Source: CAWJNF01 sp963844235
GTDB lineage: Bacteria > Actinomycetota > Thermoleophilia > Gaiellales > Gaiellaceae
Direction: 5' to 3'
Length of the DNA: 64,000 nt
NCBI GenBank assembly: GCA_963844235.1
Contig: CAWJNF010000004.1
Coordinates: 310,001-374,000, forward strand
In this document: positions 51,498-59,166 of the stretch, piece after piece
How positions within the stretch are numbered: the stretch's first letter is position 1
How the letters are laid out: every line of letters begins with the position of its first letter
Made by a program: the position numbers and the translations under genes
Notes under the pieces: model-generated
What the model saw: only the letters and a program-made list of their open reading frames with translations
What the model was told of the DNA's origin: nothing
Database searches by the model: none

Positions 51498-52295
51498 ATG
51501 AGCCTGTACCACGAGGTGGCAGGCGAGGGAGAGCCGCTCGTGCTGCTGCACGCAGGCCTCGGGGACTCCCGCATGTGGGACGGGCAGTGGGACGCGTTCG
51601 CAGCCGGCTACCGCACGATGCGCTGCGACCTGCGCGGCTGGGGCCGCTCGCCGATCGAGCCCGGCCGCTTCTCGAACGCGCGTGACGTCTCCGAGCTCTG
51701 CGCGGAGCTCGGGATCGAGCGAGCGGCGTTCGTGGGCATCTCGATGGGCGCGACCGCGGCCCTCGAGCTCGCGCTCGAGCGGCCGGAGCTCGTCTCCGCG
51801 CTCGTCCTCGTCGGCTCCGGCCTCCCCGGTCACGACTGGTCGGACGCCGTACGAGCCTTCCAGGCCGAAGAGGACGATGCGCTCGCGCGCGGCGACGTGG
51901 ACGCCGCGATCGACGCGAACCTGCGACTGTGGCTCGCCGGCCCGCGCCGAGGGCTGGACGACGTCGACCCGGGAGCCCGCAGCCTGGTGACGGAGATGCT
52001 GCACCAGGCGATCGCGAACTGGCTGCCCGTGCTCGAGAGCGCCGAGGAGGAGCCGTTCGCCGCCGACGTTTCCGGACGGCTCGGCGAGATCGGCTGCCCC
52101 GTGCTCGTCCTCGTCGGCGAGGAGGACGTCGAGGACATGCACCGGATCGCGCAGCGGCTCGCGCGGGAGATTCCAGGCGCGCGGCACGCGACGATCCCGA
52201 ACGCCGCCCACCTCCCGCAGCTCGAGCGGCCCGCCGAGTTCAACGAGCTCGTGCTCCGGTTCCTCGCGGAGGTGCTCGAACCCGGGATCTCGTAG
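51498..52295 (+). CDS. alpha/beta-fold hydrolase
   Basis: A 265-residue hydrolase with HAGLG oxyanion loop (residues 18-22), nucleophile Ser in GISMGA (about 87-92), acid Asp/Glu in LVGEEDVE and His in NAAHLPQLERP. Probably cytoplasmic. The ATG lies 6 bases after TAGGCT (51486-51491), suggesting leaderless expression. Its stop codon TAG (52293) is the first TAG of a palindromic repeat copy. Substrate unknown. Confidence 0.88.
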   Translation: MSLYHEVAGEGEPLVLLHAGLGDSRMWDGQWDAFAAGYRTMRCDLRGWGRSPIEPGRFSNARDVSELCAELGIERAAFVGISMGATAALELALERPELVSALVLVGSGLPGHDWSDAVRAFQAEEDDALARGDVDAAIDANLRLWLAGPRRGLDDVDPGARSLVTEMLHQAIANWLPVLESAEEEPFAADVSGRLGEIGCPVLVLVGEEDVEDMHRIAQRLAREIPGARHATIPNAAHLPQLERPAEFNELVLRFLAEVLEPGIS

Positions 52296-52347
52296 GGGCC
52301 GGATATATCTGGCCCGAAATCGTAGGGGCCGGATCTCATCCGGCCCC
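52292..52347. repeat. palindromic repeat P1, two copies
   Basis: GTAGGGGCCGGAT begins both copies (52292 and 52322), each continuing into a 20-base near-palindrome (GGGCCGGATATATCTGGCCC and GGCCGGATCTCATCCGGCC). The same element occurs three times after the glutamine synthetase gene. It may serve as a bidirectional terminator. Confidence 0.75.
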
Positions 52348-52365
52348 GTGGCCAAGACGGACCGC

Positions 52366-52746
52366 TCAGCCGTAGGAGATGAGCTCGAGCAGGCTGCCGT
52401 CCGGGTCGCGGAAGTAGACGCTCATCCCCTGGCCGCGTGCTCCGGTTCGCGGCACCGGCCCCAGCTCCGGCTCGACCCCGCACGAGCGGAGGTGTGCGAT
52501 CGCCTCCTCGGGCGTGCCCTCCCAGACGAAGCAGCCGTCGAAGCCGCCGGGCCAGGCCGGGCGGGCGGCAACCGGATGCGGCGTCGACCCCGGTCCGTGC
52601 AGGTTGAGCTGCTGCTCCCCCAGCCGCAGCGCCCGGCGTCCGTACTCGAGCTCCAGTACCTCGGCGTCGAGTACCCGCCGGTAGAAGTCGCACGTGCGGT
52701 CGAAGTCGCTGCACTTCAGCACCACGTGGTCGAGGCGAAGCGACAT
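52366..52746 (-). CDS. VOC/glyoxalase-fold protein
   Basis: A 126-residue vicinal-oxygen-chelate protein. It has a first-strand metal position in RLDHVVLKCSD (His) and two beta-alpha-beta-beta-beta modules, ending FRDPDGSLLELISY with Glu as a metal ligand. Divergent from the acetyltransferase gene with only 21 bases between the start codons, so the promoters overlap. Likely a dioxygenase- or glyoxalase-like enzyme of unknown substrate. Confidence 0.88.
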   Translation of the reverse strand: MSLRLDHVVLKCSDFDRTCDFYRRVLDAEVLELEYGRRALRLGEQQLNLHGPGSTPHPVAARPAWPGGFDGCFVWEGTPEEAIAHLRSCGVEPELGPVPRTGARGQGMSVYFRDPDGSLLELISYG

Positions 52747-52767
52747 CGCGCGTAGCATCACACGTCC

Positions 52768-53685
52768 ATGAGCTCTCCGACGGATCTGCGCGTGGAGCCC
52801 GGCGGGATCGGCGATCTTCCACGTCTGGAGCATCTGTGGCTCGAGCTCCACGCCCACCACCAGAGCGTCGCGCCTCACCTTGGACCGTTCACGAGCGACG
52901 AGGGCTCCTGGCGCGTCCGCCGAGCCTCGTACGAGGAGTGGCTGGCCTTGGACGGGTTCCTGTTCCTCGCGTTCGAGCGGGACGTCTTGATCGGTTACGC
53001 GATGGTCGCCATCCACGACCCGGCCGGCCCCGAATGGACGGACACGTGGCTCGTGGGACGGCGGATCGCGGAGCTCGAGACCCTCGTGGTGGAGGCGACC
53101 GCCCGGGGTGGCGGCATCGGGTTGGCGCTTCTCGACGCGGTCGAATCGGAGTTCGAGCGCCGGGGCATCGGGGATGTCGTCATCGGCGTCGTCCCCGGGA
53201 ACGCGGCGCAGCGCCTCTACGAACGGCGCGGCTACCAGCCCACCTGGCTGACCCTGAGCCGGTTCGAGGCGCGAGAGCCCGGGCCCGAGGCAGGTGCCGG
53301 GCTCGTCGAGCGCTACCTGGCGCTCCTCTCCGACCCCGATACGCAGCCCGACGCGTTGCGCGCCGTGCTTCACCCGGACGTACGCCAGATCGAGCACCCG
53401 AACGCGATCAACCCGACCGGGCAGGAGCGCGATCTACAGGGCCTTCTCGACGGCGTGGTGCGAGGCCGTACGCTGCTGACGAGTCAGCGCTTCGACGTCA
53501 TCGGTCACGTCTCGCACGCCGACGAGATCATGACGCGGGCGTACTGGACCGGGACGCTCGCCTCCGGCGCCGCGCTCACCGCTCGCTTCGCGATGCACTT
53601 CACGCTGCGCGACGGGCTCATCTGGCGTCAGGAGAACTACGACTGCTTCGACCCGCTGCCGGACGTCGGCGCGGCAGGGTCGTAG
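52768..53685 (+). CDS. GNAT acetyltransferase fused to SnoaL-like domain
   Basis: A 305-residue fusion. Residues about 5-165 are GNAT, with GGGIGLALLDAVESEFER as the acetyl-CoA-binding helix and GNAAQRLYERRGYQPTWLTL. Residues about 175-300 are a SnoaL/NTF2-like cone domain (GLVERYLALLSDPDTQPDAL, GQERDLQGLLDGV, ALTARFAMHFTLRDGLIW). No frame break separates them. The SnoaL part could bind a small hydrophobic ligand that is acetylated. Starts almost back to back with the VOC gene. Confidence 0.82.
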   Translation: MSSPTDLRVEPGGIGDLPRLEHLWLELHAHHQSVAPHLGPFTSDEGSWRVRRASYEEWLALDGFLFLAFERDVLIGYAMVAIHDPAGPEWTDTWLVGRRIAELETLVVEATARGGGIGLALLDAVESEFERRGIGDVVIGVVPGNAAQRLYERRGYQPTWLTLSRFEAREPGPEAGAGLVERYLALLSDPDTQPDALRAVLHPDVRQIEHPNAINPTGQERDLQGLLDGVVRGRTLLTSQRFDVIGHVSHADEIMTRAYWTGTLASGAALTARFAMHFTLRDGLIWRQENYDCFDPLPDVGAAGS

Positions 53686-53696
53686 CGCCCCGTCCG

Positions 53697-54683
53697 TCAG
53701 GAGCTCGTCACCGAGATCCGGAACGCCGCCTGGAACGTCGCGCCCGGCTCGGCGAGTCGAAGGCCATCGCCGCTTTGGAGGGCGTTCGCGGGCGCCGTCA
53801 TCGGCTCGATGCACACGAAGTCCTTGCCAGGCGGCGCAAACACCTGCCCGTACGGGTAGCCCTCGAGAAACGTGACCTCGATCCGTCGTCCCCCGGCCTC
53901 GAGCGCGAAGCGCACACCGTCGGCCAGGCCCGCAAAGCCGTCGTCGTAGTCGCGGTCGAGCGGGCCTGCGAGGCCGCCGAAGGCCTCCTCCTCCCCGCTC
54001 GGCACCTGACGCTCGTCCTGGAGCAGACGGCGCATCGCCGGCAGCTCGACCCGCCAACCCTCGCGATCCAACCCGGGCAGGCGCAGGTACGGGTGATAGC
54101 CGAAGGCGATCGGGACGGCGCCGTCCCCTGCCGGCGTGAGCGAGGTCGTCACGGTGAGGCCGCCGGCGTCGAGCGTGACCTGCTGCACGAGAGCATGCGG
54201 GTAGGGGAACGCGGCCAGCAGGTCCTCCGTCGCGGGGGAAACAAGGTTTCCCTTAGGGAATGCTCCGCATTCCCCGTATTCGAGCCTGGCGACGAGCACG
54301 GCACCGTCTTGCGTCGCGCGTTGCTCGCTGACACGCCAGGGGAGCCGCGGGCCGACGACGCCGTGGATCGCGAGCCCGTGCTCCTCGAGCTGCAGCAGCG
54401 GCGAGCCGAGATCGAGCTCGACCGAACGACCTGCCGCCCGGTACGTGGCTCCGCCGAGACGGTTCGCCCACGGATGGAGAAGCGGGATCCCGAGCGTCGA
54501 GCCTTTCGACGCGTAGCGAGGGACGTTCTCGGTGAGACCGAGCAGCTCCTCACCGCGGTGCCGGAGCGACGCGCCGAGCATCCCGAGCGTCGGCAAGAAG
54601 ACCGCCTCGAGCTCGCTTTCCGTGTCGGCAAGCCTGACGGCCTCGTGCTCCGCATGTGTGGCGACCTGTACCGAGAAGCGCAT
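53697..54683 (-). CDS. aldose 1-epimerase family protein
   Basis: A 328-residue GalM-like enzyme interconverting sugar anomers. It has a substrate-binding LGIPLLHPWANRLGGATYRA region (Asn-Arg pair), HGLAIHGVV (His), FGYHPYLRLPG (catalytic-type His-Pro) and the C-terminal acid in CIEPMTAPANAL (Glu). Start at ATG 54683, the one that begins the conserved N-terminal strand; the open frame extends further upstream but lacks homology. No sugar operon is adjacent. Confidence 0.88.
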   Translation of the reverse strand: MRFSVQVATHAEHEAVRLADTESELEAVFLPTLGMLGASLRHRGEELLGLTENVPRYASKGSTLGIPLLHPWANRLGGATYRAAGRSVELDLGSPLLQLEEHGLAIHGVVGPRLPWRVSEQRATQDGAVLVARLEYGECGAFPKGNLVSPATEDLLAAFPYPHALVQQVTLDAGGLTVTTSLTPAGDGAVPIAFGYHPYLRLPGLDREGWRVELPAMRRLLQDERQVPSGEEEAFGGLAGPLDRDYDDGFAGLADGVRFALEAGGRRIEVTFLEGYPYGQVFAPPGKDFVCIEPMTAPANALQSGDGLRLAEPGATFQAAFRISVTSS

Positions 54684-54843
54684 TGCTGCCACAGCTTGGC
54701 AGCGATGGGCGTTACACGTCGTCGGCCGCCTGTGAACTCGCCGGAGAGCGTACGCTGCGCGGATCGCATCGCCGCCCACCACCGAATCCCGCGTCCTCTC
54801 CGAGATCATCTCGACGGTCGCATCCTCGCTCGAGCTCGAGGAG

Positions 54844-56415
54844 GTGCTCGGCGCGGTCGTTCGCCTCCTGTCGAAGGCGAGCTCGGTCCACGCCTGCTTC
54901 GTGTACCTCGTCGAGGACGGCGGCAGCCGCCTCGTCATGCGGGCGGCGTCGGAGCCGTACGGCCACCTCGTCGGCCATATCGCGCTCGAGCGCGGGGAGG
55001 GTCTCGCCTGGTGGGCGCTCGAGCATCGCGAGCCGGCGTTCATTCGCGAGGACGCGCTCTCCGATCCGCGTTTCAAGTACGTCGCGGAGCTCGGCGAGGA
55101 GAAGTTCCAGTCGCTGCTCTCGGCGCCGATCGTCGGGAGGGACGGAGCCGGGATCGGAGCCGTCTCGCTTCACACGGAGGCGCCGCGCGAGTTCACCGAG
55201 GCCGAGGTCGACTTCCTCGTGTCGAGCGCGTCCCTGATGGCGGGCGCGATCGAGAACGCCCGCCTGTACGAGGAGACACGGCGGCGGGTCGCAGAGCTGG
55301 AGCAGCTGACGGAGCTCGGCGAGGAGATCGCCCGGGCGGAGACGCTGGCCGAGCTGCTGCCGGCTGTCGCAGCCCGTACCGTCGAGCTCCTCGGCGGCCG
55401 GTCGTGCCATCTCTACCTGCTCGACTCCGGCACCGAGGAGCTCGGCCTGCGCGCGTCGGCTCCGCCGGGCGCCGAGGCACGCCCGACGCTGACCCTCGCG
55501 GGTCTGGGGCCGGAGATCGCGCGGAGCGGCCGTCATGCCTCCGTGGCCACGCCGCTCGTAGCGGGCGACGAGCTACTCGGCCTGCTGCTCGTGGAAGGTA
55601 CAAGCGCGGTCGACCTGGCCCGGGCCGTCGCCAGCCAGACGGCAGTGGCGATCAAGAAGATCGAGCTGATCGAGCGCCTCACCGAGAAGAACCTGATCAA
55701 GGACTTCTTCGAGCAGCTCGCCGCGGGGTCGCCGTTCCGGGACGTCGAGGGCCGGGCCGCGCGGCTCGGCTGCGATCTCGACGAGCGCTACGTCGTGTTG
55801 GCTGCCGCTCCACCTACGGACAGCCTCGAGAAGGCGGTGCTCGCGGTGGCACCGCGGTCGCTCTTCGACCGGCGGGACGATTCGATCCGGGCGCTCGTGC
55901 GCATTCCGCCAATCGGCGAGGAGCGCTTGCTGGCCGACCTGCGGCGGATCCAGCACCAGCTCGATACGGGCCTGACGATCGGCGTGTCGAACTCCTGCAG
56001 CGGGGCCGCCAGCTTCCGGGCCGGCTTCGAGGAAGCGCGGCATGCGCTGCTCGGCTCGAGCGTGCTGCTCAGGGAGCCCGGGGTGATGGCCTACGAGGAG
56101 CTCGGCCCGTACAAGTACCTGCTGCGGATGTCGCTCGACGCCGACGTCCGCGACTCTCACCGCGACGCGGTCGCGCGGCTCGCCGAGTACGATCGCCTGC
56201 GCTCTACCTCGCTGCTTGGCACGCTCGAGGAGTTCCTGCGCCGCCACGGAAACATCTCCGCGACGGCCGAGGCGCTGTACGTGCACCCGAACACGCTGCG
56301 CCAGCGGCTCCGGCGCATCATGGAGCTGTCGGGCATCGACCTGCGCAAGGACGACTGGCTGATGGTCGAGATCGCCGTCAAGCTCGTCAAGCTCGAGCGC
56401 GCCGCGAGCGGCTGA
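54844..56415 (+). CDS. PucR-type transcriptional regulator with GAF domains
   Basis: A protein of about 523 residues. One or two GAF modules fill residues about 1-270 (VLGAVVRLLSKASSVHACFV, HIALERGEGLAWW, FLVSSASLMAGAIENARLYE) and the C-terminal helix-turn-helix of the PucR/CdaR type ends it (GNISATAEALYVHPNTLRQR). Coding sense clearly begins about 21 codons earlier (TESRVLSEIISTVASSLELE), but no ATG, GTG or TTG lies between 54844 and the stop at 54733, so the true start may be non-standard or the annotation short. It lies directly upstream of the glutamine synthetase gene and probably controls it. Confidence 0.85.
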   Translation: MLGAVVRLLSKASSVHACFVYLVEDGGSRLVMRAASEPYGHLVGHIALERGEGLAWWALEHREPAFIREDALSDPRFKYVAELGEEKFQSLLSAPIVGRDGAGIGAVSLHTEAPREFTEAEVDFLVSSASLMAGAIENARLYEETRRRVAELEQLTELGEEIARAETLAELLPAVAARTVELLGGRSCHLYLLDSGTEELGLRASAPPGAEARPTLTLAGLGPEIARSGRHASVATPLVAGDELLGLLLVEGTSAVDLARAVASQTAVAIKKIELIERLTEKNLIKDFFEQLAAGSPFRDVEGRAARLGCDLDERYVVLAAAPPTDSLEKAVLAVAPRSLFDRRDDSIRALVRIPPIGEERLLADLRRIQHQLDTGLTIGVSNSCSGAASFRAGFEEARHALLGSSVLLREPGVMAYEELGPYKYLLRMSLDADVRDSHRDAVARLAEYDRLRSTSLLGTLEEFLRRHGNISATAEALYVHPNTLRQRLRRIMELSGIDLRKDDWLMVEIAVKLVKLERAASG

Positions 56416-56510
56416 CCCCTGTGGTGGCAGGTCCGGTGACGGTCATCCTCGACCGGCGGCGGCCAGGGCTGTAGATTCTGGCGGCACTCATAGAGGAGGA
56501 GGACGCTCGG

Positions 56511-57875
56511 ATGGCGACGATCGCCGCCCCTACGGTTGACGAGATCCGCGCCCGGTCGAACGAGCTGGGCATCGAGTTCTACTTCGCGCAGTTCGTGGAC
56601 ATGTACGCGAGGCCGAGCGCGAAGCTGATCCCGGCCGCCCATCTCGATGCCCTCGCCGCCGACGGCGCCGGCTTCGCGGGATTTGCGGCCGGCGAGATCG
56701 GCCAGGTTCCGAGCGATCCGGACATCGCCGCGATCCCGGATCTCGCGAGCTTCACCCCGGTGCCGTGGCAGCCGAACCTCGCCCGCTTCGCGTGCGACGT
56801 GACGGTCGAGGGCGAGGAGTGGCCCTACTGCCCGCGCACGATCCTGCGCCGGGTGCTCGCACGGGCACGCGAGAAGGGCTACGAGTTCAAGATGGGCCTC
56901 GAGCTCGAGTACTTCCTCGTGCGCCAGCGGGAGGATGGCTCGATCGAGCTCGCCGACAAGCTCGACACGCTCGAGAAGCCCTGCTACGACATCACCGGCC
57001 TGACGCGGCAGTACGACTTCCTGACGACCGTCTCGAAGTTCTGCAACGAGCTCGGCTGGGGCAATTACGCGAACGATCACGAGGATGCGAACGGCCAGTT
57101 CGAGCAGAACTTCCACTACGACGACGCCCTCATCACCTGCGACCGCGCGATCTTCTTCCGCTACATGGTTCACACGCTCGCCGAGCAGCGCGGGATGATC
57201 GCCACCTTCATGCCGAAGCCGTTCTCGACCCTGACCGGCAACGGCTGCCACTTCCACATGTCGCTGTGGGAAGGCGAGACGAACAGCTTCCTCGACGAGG
57301 CGGACCCGCGCGGGCTCAGCCTGTCCGAGACCGCGTACCACTTCATCGGCGGCCTGCGCAAGCACGCACGCGCCTATAGCGCCCTCACGGCGCCCACTGT
57401 GAACTCCTACAAGCGGCTCAAGCTGGGCACGACCGTGAGCGGCGCAACGTGGTCGCCGGTGTGGATCACGTACGGCTACAACAACCGCACGCAGATGCTC
57501 CGCATCCCCGGCCCGGGGCGGATCGAGGATCGCACCATCGACGGCTCCTGCAACCCCTACCTGGCCGCGGCCGCCGTGCTCGCAGCAGGCCTCGACGGGA
57601 TCGAGAACGGTCTCGATCCCGGCGAGCCGAACTCGGAGAACCTGTACACCGTCCCGTACGACGACCTCGTCGCCCGGGGAATGCAGACGCTCCCCACGAA
57701 CCTCCTCGCGGCGACCTGCGAGCTCGAGCAGGACGACATGCTCCGGGAGGCGCTTGGCCGCGGCCGTGACGAGGACTACGTCGACTACTACATCCGCGTC
57801 AAGCGCGACGAGTGGAACCGCTACCACGAGCAGGTGACGCCCTGGGAGATCCGGGAGTACCTGACTCGCTTCTAG
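56511..57875 (+). CDS. GlnT/GmaS-type glutamine synthetase
   Basis: A 454-residue glutamine-synthetase-fold ligase of the type III/GlnT group, which includes gamma-glutamylmethylamide synthetase. It forms an amide on the glutamate side chain using ATP and ammonia or an amine. Catalytic motifs are LELEYFLV (metal Glu), GQFEQNFHYDDALITCD, NGCHFHMSLW (ammonium/metal His) and NNRTQMLRIPGPGRIEDR. GAGGAGGAGG precedes the ATG. A TAGATT -10-like box is at 56472. Downstream genes encode GATase and glutamate-synthase parts, so glutamine or methylamide made here probably feeds them. The gene ends inside a hairpin. Confidence 0.88.
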   Translation: MATIAAPTVDEIRARSNELGIEFYFAQFVDMYARPSAKLIPAAHLDALAADGAGFAGFAAGEIGQVPSDPDIAAIPDLASFTPVPWQPNLARFACDVTVEGEEWPYCPRTILRRVLARAREKGYEFKMGLELEYFLVRQREDGSIELADKLDTLEKPCYDITGLTRQYDFLTTVSKFCNELGWGNYANDHEDANGQFEQNFHYDDALITCDRAIFFRYMVHTLAEQRGMIATFMPKPFSTLTGNGCHFHMSLWEGETNSFLDEADPRGLSLSETAYHFIGGLRKHARAYSALTAPTVNSYKRLKLGTTVSGATWSPVWITYGYNNRTQMLRIPGPGRIEDRTIDGSCNPYLAAAAVLAAGLDGIENGLDPGEPNSENLYTVPYDDLVARGMQTLPTNLLAATCELEQDDMLREALGRGRDEDYVDYYIRVKRDEWNRYHEQVTPWEIREYLTRF

Positions 57876-57891
57876 CGAGTCAGGTACTCCC
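57853..57891 (+). terminator. 18-bp hairpin across the glutamine synthetase stop codon
   Basis: GGGAGTACCTGACTCGCT, loop TCT, then its exact complement. The stop codon (57873-57875) begins in the loop. No T-run follows. Could end transcription, protect the 3' end or affect translation termination. Confidence 0.6.
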
Positions 57892-58060
57892 GATCGGGGT
57901 GGGCGGCGAAAGCCGGCCGCACCGATCCCGACGGTAGGGGCCGGATCCCATCCGGCCCGCCTGACTCGCTTCTAGCGAGTCCGGTACTGCTGATCGGGGT
58001 GGGCGGCAATAGCCGGCCACCCCGATGTCGACCGTAGGGGCCGGATCTGATCCGGCCCGC
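57861..58060 (+). repeat. 100-bp tandem duplication including the gene's 3' end
   Basis: Units 57861-57960 and 57961-58060 differ at about 12 of 100 positions. Each starts CTGACTCGCTTCTAGCGAGT (the last codons and stop of the synthetase gene) and ends with palindrome P1 (57933-57959 and 58033-58059). Confidence 0.85.
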
Positions 58061-58094
58061 CTGAGACGTCGCTAGCCGGATCCTGTCCGGGTCA

Positions 58095-58122
58095 GTAGGG
58101 GTCGGATATATCCGATTCCTAC
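58095..58122. repeat. palindromic repeat P1, further copy
   Basis: GTAGGGGTCGGATA followed by TATCCGATTCCTAC, a 28-base near-perfect palindrome (12 of 14 pairs). It is the fifth P1 copy in the window and the strongest hairpin in this spacer. Confidence 0.7.
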
Positions 58123-58251
58123 ACATACGACGCCCGAACAGTGTGACATCGATGTGCGACACAAACCGCTTCTACACGTACGATTAGCAGGAGCTCCGGC
58201 GAGCGTTCGCGTCGCCCGAGCATGTAGGAACCCTCCATAAGGACGGAAGCC

Positions 58252-59166
58252 ATGTGCGGAATCGCGGGGATCCTCTACAAGGCAGACGGGCTCGAAGGCG
58301 CGATCGGGAAGGACCTGATCACGATGCTCGACGGCTGCCAGCATCGAGGCCCCGACTCGACCGGCTTCGCCCTCTACCACGAGACGAACGGCGCCCGCAT
58401 CCTGCGACTTCGCTTCTTCGTCGGCGAGGGCGACGAGGCCGAGGAGGCGATCTCCCGGATCGAGGAGCGCTTCGGCGAGTTCGCCGCGGAGGTCATCGAG
58501 TCGGAGCGAGTCGGCACCACGCAGGCGTACACGGTTCGGTTCGCAGGCGATCTGCGCTCCTTCTCGTACGCGATGGAGCATGCCGCCAAGGTGAGCTCGA
58601 TCGGCGAGAGCCTCGACATCATCAAGGACGTAGGCAGCGCCCACGATGTCGACGACGTCTACCACGTGGCGGGGTTCACGGGCACGCACGGGATCGGCCA
58701 CGTGCGCCTCGCGACCGAGTCGGAGGTGTCGCCCGAGGCCGGGCACCCGTTCTGGGCGACCGGCTTCGCAGACGTCGCGATCGTCCACAACGGCCAGATC
58801 ACGAACTACTGGAAGATGCGGCGGCGCCTCGAGAAGCGCGGCATGGAGTTCAACACGGACAACGACTCCGAGCTGATCGCCGTCTACCTCGCCGACAAGA
58901 TGGCTCACGGCATCCCGCTCGCCGAGGCGCTCGAATCCTCGATCCAGGACATGGACGGGACGTTCTCGTTCCTCGTCTCGACGAAGGACGAGATCGGCTA
59001 CGCGAAGGACAACCTCGCCGCCAAGCCGATGGTCATGTACGAGGACGAGAACCTCGTGGCGATCGCCTCCGAGGAGGTCTCCCTCAACCGCCTCTTTCCG
59101 GGCAGGTCGCTCGAGACCTCCGAGCCGGCCCCCGGCACCTTCCGCACGTGGCGTCGATCCATCTAG
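58252..59166 (+). CDS. class II glutamine amidotransferase subunit (MgsA/GlxB-like)
   Basis: A 304-residue Ntn-type glutaminase. Cys2 is the nucleophile after removal of Met1 (MCGIAGILY). HRGPDSTGFA, HNGQITNYW and NTDNDSELIAV are family marks. Length and position match MgsA of N-methylglutamate synthase or GlxB, which hand ammonia to a glutamate-synthase-like partner. AGGACGGAAG precedes the ATG. The last 19 bases overlap the next gene. Confidence 0.9.
   Translation: MCGIAGILYKADGLEGAIGKDLITMLDGCQHRGPDSTGFALYHETNGARILRLRFFVGEGDEAEEAISRIEERFGEFAAEVIESERVGTTQAYTVRFAGDLRSFSYAMEHAAKVSSIGESLDIIKDVGSAHDVDDVYHVAGFTGTHGIGHVRLATESEVSPEAGHPFWATGFADVAIVHNGQITNYWKMRRRLEKRGMEFNTDNDSELIAVYLADKMAHGIPLAEALESSIQDMDGTFSFLVSTKDEIGYAKDNLAAKPMVMYEDENLVAIASEEVSLNRLFPGRSLETSEPAPGTFRTWRRSI

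Noticed and set aside
52836..56474. 1212-residue plus-strand open frame
   Set aside because: It spans an acetyltransferase gene, a minus-strand epimerase gene and a PucR gene in the wrong phase; no domain is recognisable.
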